From assembly GCA_030431255.1 (NCBI GenBank), contig JAUIJL010000002.1, positions 434,001 through 498,000 on the forward strand: 64,000 bases of DNA, given 5' to 3'. Below, piece by piece: positions 61,795 through 64,000 of the stretch (positions within the stretch are counted from its first letter, which is position 1; every line of letters starts with the position of its first letter). Both the position numbers and the translations under genes were made by a program. The notes under the pieces were generated by a model. It did no database searches. It had not been told where the DNA came from and worked only from the letters and a program-made list of their open reading frames with translations. Source of the DNA: Thermoanaerobaculia bacterium. Its GTDB lineage: Bacteria > Acidobacteriota > Thermoanaerobaculia > Multivoradales > J023.

Positions 61795-62556
61795 TTGGCC
61801 ACGAGTGCGATCGCTGATCTGTCGGCGGCTTGGTCTCGGGCGAAGCAGGTCGTGGTGCTGACCGGAGCGGGTATCTCCACCGCCTCGGGCATTCCGGATT
61901 TCCGCTCCCCTGGAGGTCGCTGGACTCACTACCAACCCGTGAGCATCCAGGATTTCCAGAACAGCCACGATTCCAGAATCGAATATTGGCGCTACAAGGG
62001 CGAAACCTGGCAGGTCATCCAAGCATCCTCCCCCAATCCCGCGCACCTGGCGTTGGTCGAGCTGGCCGCCATGGGACGATTGGATCTCTTGGTGACCCAA
62101 AATGTGGATGGGCTCCACGAGCGCAGCGGTTTTCCGTCGGAACGGCTGATTCAAATTCACGGTACCGACAGCTGGGTGGAGTGCTTGAGCTGCGGTGACC
62201 GTTCGCCGCGCGCGACCTCTCAAGAGCTTTGGGAGCAAGGGGTCGAGGTACCGACTTGCGACTGCGGTGGTTGGTTGAAACCGGCCACCATTTCCTTCGG
62301 TCAAAGCCTGGTGATGAGCGACCTGCAACGTGCTTTTCGTGCCGCCGAGGCCTGCGATCTCTGGATCGCCATCGGCACCTCGCTGGCGGTCAGCCCCATC
62401 AACCACATGTTTTCACTCGCCGACAAAAGTGGTGCCGAAACGGCGATCCTCACCGCCTCGGAGACTCCCTTCGACGCCTGGGCCACCTGGAAAATCGAGC
62501 AGCCGGTGGAGCAAGTCCTGCCGCAAATCACCGCATTCTGCAGGGATGCGGCTTAG
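61795..62556 (+). CDS. Sir2-family NAD-dependent protein deacylase
   Basis: 253 residues from a TTG start with GAGG 10 bases upstream. Sirtuin motifs: VVLTGAGISTASGIPDFRSPGG (NAD site), TQNVDGLHERSG, catalytic His in QIHGTDSW, zinc ligands CLSC and CDC, FGQSLV and IGTSLAVSP. It removes acyl groups from lysines using NAD. Its start lies seven bases behind the kinase stop, suggesting co-transcription. Confidence 0.94.
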   Translation: MATSAIADLSAAWSRAKQVVVLTGAGISTASGIPDFRSPGGRWTHYQPVSIQDFQNSHDSRIEYWRYKGETWQVIQASSPNPAHLALVELAAMGRLDLLVTQNVDGLHERSGFPSERLIQIHGTDSWVECLSCGDRSPRATSQELWEQGVEVPTCDCGGWLKPATISFGQSLVMSDLQRAFRAAEACDLWIAIGTSLAVSPINHMFSLADKSGAETAILTASETPFDAWATWKIEQPVEQVLPQITAFCRDAA

Positions 62557-62557
62557 C

Positions 62558-63523
62558 TCAAGCCTCGACGCTGACGCGATTGCGGCCTTCCCGCTTGGAA
62601 CGGTACATGGCTTGGTCGGCGAGGTCGTAGATGTCCTCGGGCCGTTTCATGTCCTCGCGCAGCTGAGCGACCCCGAATGAGCAAGTCAGGTTGAGGTCGA
62701 CGTCGGCATAGTGGAAGCTCTCGGCTTCGATTTGTGCCCGCAGCTTTTCCGCCAACACGCCCGCCCCTTGCGCCGTGGTCTCCGGGCAGAGAATGGCGAA
62801 TTCCTCGCCGCCGATGCGGGCGATGAATTGCTCGGGACGGACAAAAGATTTTGCCACCCGGGCGATCTGTTGCAAGACGTAATCACCGCAGAGATGGCCG
62901 TGGTTGTCGTTGACGTTTTTGAAATGGTCGATGTCGAAAAAGATCAGCGACAGCGGACGCATGTGGCGCTGGGCACGGTGGAACTCCCGCCGCATCTCTT
63001 CGTCGAATTTCCGTTTGTTGAAAATGCCGGTCAAGCCGTCACAGGTCACGAGCTGGTAGATCGCCTCATGGTAGGCGTTTTCCGGATCCTTCTCGTGCAG
63101 GAATTTGAAGTGGAGAGCACCCACTTGAAAGCGATCCCCGCTACGCAGTCGCCGCGGCCCGCTGATCCTCTGATCGTTGACGTAGGTGCCGTTGGTGGAG
63201 CCCAAGTCTTCGATGCGAACCACCGGGCCGTGATGCTCTAAGCGAGCGTGTCGTCGGGAGAGGGACCGGATCCCCGGCATGCTGATATCCGCCGACGAAG
63301 AACGTCCGATTTCGAGAGTGCGTTGGGGAGGCAGGCGAAAGCGATTGCCGAGCATTTGATCTTCGGGATGGGCGAAGAGGATCAAATGGGCTTCGAATTC
63401 CAGATCTCGATGCTCGGAGACCAGGGCGGATAGCTCGCCCGTGTCGAATTCCGAGAAAACCGTCTGCTCGAGCTTGGTCTTCAGATCGGTCGTTGTTGCT
63501 TCGCTGGTTTTTTCGTCACCCAC
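62558..63523 (-). CDS. FHA-GGDEF diguanylate cyclase
   Basis: 321 residues from a GTG start with GAGG seven bases upstream. FHA domain about 60-140 (RTLEIGRSSSADI, SLSRRHARLEH, DLGSTNGTYVND) and a GGDEF domain about 155-321 with the active-site motif GGEEF (RIGGEEFAIL) and the FFDIDHFKNVND metal site. It should make c-di-GMP under control of phosphothreonine binding by the FHA domain, so it may receive signals from the Ser/Thr kinases of the cell. The stop codon is one base away from that of the convergent sirtuin gene. Confidence 0.93.
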   Translation of the reverse strand: MGDEKTSEATTTDLKTKLEQTVFSEFDTGELSALVSEHRDLEFEAHLILFAHPEDQMLGNRFRLPPQRTLEIGRSSSADISMPGIRSLSRRHARLEHHGPVVRIEDLGSTNGTYVNDQRISGPRRLRSGDRFQVGALHFKFLHEKDPENAYHEAIYQLVTCDGLTGIFNKRKFDEEMRREFHRAQRHMRPLSLIFFDIDHFKNVNDNHGHLCGDYVLQQIARVAKSFVRPEQFIARIGGEEFAILCPETTAQGAGVLAEKLRAQIEAESFHYADVDLNLTCSFGVAQLREDMKRPEDIYDLADQAMYRSKREGRNRVSVEA

Positions 63524-63721
63524 CTGGCTACCTCAACGGTTGCGGCCCGCCGATATCGGCCATTCTAACGCCGCAGCATACTACCAGACCCTCGGCTCAG
63601 ACCCTTGGCCCAGTCCCTCGGCTCAGACCCTCGACGGACACGCAGCGGGCGCTCCAACTCGGTCCGCCCCGCCCGCCCCGGCTTCGGCACCGCCGGCCCG
63701 GCACAGCTCGGCACGGACCGG

Positions 63722-64000
63722 TTAGTCCACCAGCTCCGCCGCCCGTCGCCTGGCTTCCACCACGGCGTTGATCAGGGTCACTCGCAAGCCACCCGCTTCG
63801 AGGGCCAGGATCCCGTCCATGGTGCAGCCCGCCGGCGTGGTGACCTCATCTTTGAGCAGGGCGGGGTGATCACCGGTTTCGAGCACCATCTTGCCGGCAC
63901 CGAGGCAGGTTTGAGCGGCCAGCTCCGTCGCCACCTTGCGCGGCAGACCGACCTTGACGCCACCTTCGGCCAATGCCTCGATCACAATGTAGATGAAGGC
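63722..64000 (-). CDS. proC: pyrroline-5-carboxylate reductase, partial (N-terminus outside window)
   Basis: Only the last 92 residues are in the window; the frame remains open to base 64000. AFIYIVIEALAEGGVKVGLPR, TCLGAGKMVLETGDHPALLKDEVTTPAGCT and ALEAGGLRVTLINAVVEA match the dimerisation domain of ProC, which makes L-proline from pyrroline-5-carboxylate. The 198 bases between this gene and the FHA-GGDEF gene hold only a degenerate CCTCGGCTCAGACCC-type repeat. Confidence 0.92.
   Translation of the reverse strand, partial: AFIYIVIEALAEGGVKVGLPRKVATELAAQTCLGAGKMVLETGDHPALLKDEVTTPAGCTMDGILALEAGGLRVTLINAVVEARRRAAELVD

Noticed and set aside
1-64000. tRNA or rRNA genes
   Set aside because: No T-loop GTTCGAATC in a suitable cloverleaf and no conserved rRNA stretch was seen by eye; a tRNAscan run would settle it.

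Overview
The window is high-GC bacterial chromosome, densely coded on both strands, with no rRNA, tRNA, phage module or CRISPR array seen. Several traits point to Acidobacteriota, possibly the Thermoanaerobaculia. These are an ADOP-type MacB-like permease, sulfatase-type proteins ending in an ALGY/SLGY tail, a VCBS-repeat exoprotein ending in a DGFESGDTSSW-like tail, bacillithiol synthase BshA, and many Ser/Thr kinase, FHA and DUF4388 signalling proteins. This placement is inference from gene content; no marker gene was compared.

Layout. 1-1293: the start of an ADOP permease. 1593-7216: a radical SAM/SPASM protein, an SGNH hydrolase, a four-helix membrane protein, a REP-type transposase (RAYT) surrounded by short palindromic repeats, and a methyltransferase. 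7230-9259: bshA and nth. 9315-18058: a six-gene minus-strand operon (LolA-like protein, DUF58, transglutaminase, MoxR, TPR protein, DM13 protein). 18293-24056: a plus-strand export operon with three HlyD-type adaptors, a MacB-like permease and its ATPase. 24072-29687: an 1871-residue protein joining a Ser/Thr kinase, an AAA/STAND-like ATPase, a helical repeat region and two family-5 solute-binding domains. 29688-30347: a non-coding stretch rich in hairpins. 30348-32834: a sulfatase-like lipoprotein with an internal minisatellite.

32889-33485 holds the strongest find. A secreted peroxiredoxin-like gene is cut by an in-frame TGA exactly where the redox-active Cys should be (W-U-P-F-C), and a SECIS-like hairpin lies just downstream, so it is read here as one selenoprotein. 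34863-38624 is an envC-ctp-yibQ cell-envelope cluster in which the EnvC-like and S41 proteins have both lost catalytic residues. 38846-43121 is a second MoxR-DUF58-DUF4129 operon. 43263-47540 carries a degenerate alkaline-phosphatase-superfamily membrane protein, a polyprenyl diphosphate synthase, and a STAS/HATPase partner-switching pair. 47799-50591 is metabolic (glutaryl-CoA dehydrogenase, class II fructose-bisphosphatase, dCTP deaminase-like). 50881-64000 holds a DUF4388 protein, an outer-membrane porin-like protein, a beta-propeller lipoprotein, an N-acetyltransferase, the VCBS exoprotein, an esterase, a second kinase, a sirtuin, an FHA-GGDEF cyclase and the C-terminal part of proC.

Much of the window therefore concerns the envelope (export, transglutaminase/MoxR modules, peptidoglycan hydrolase control) and intracellular signalling.
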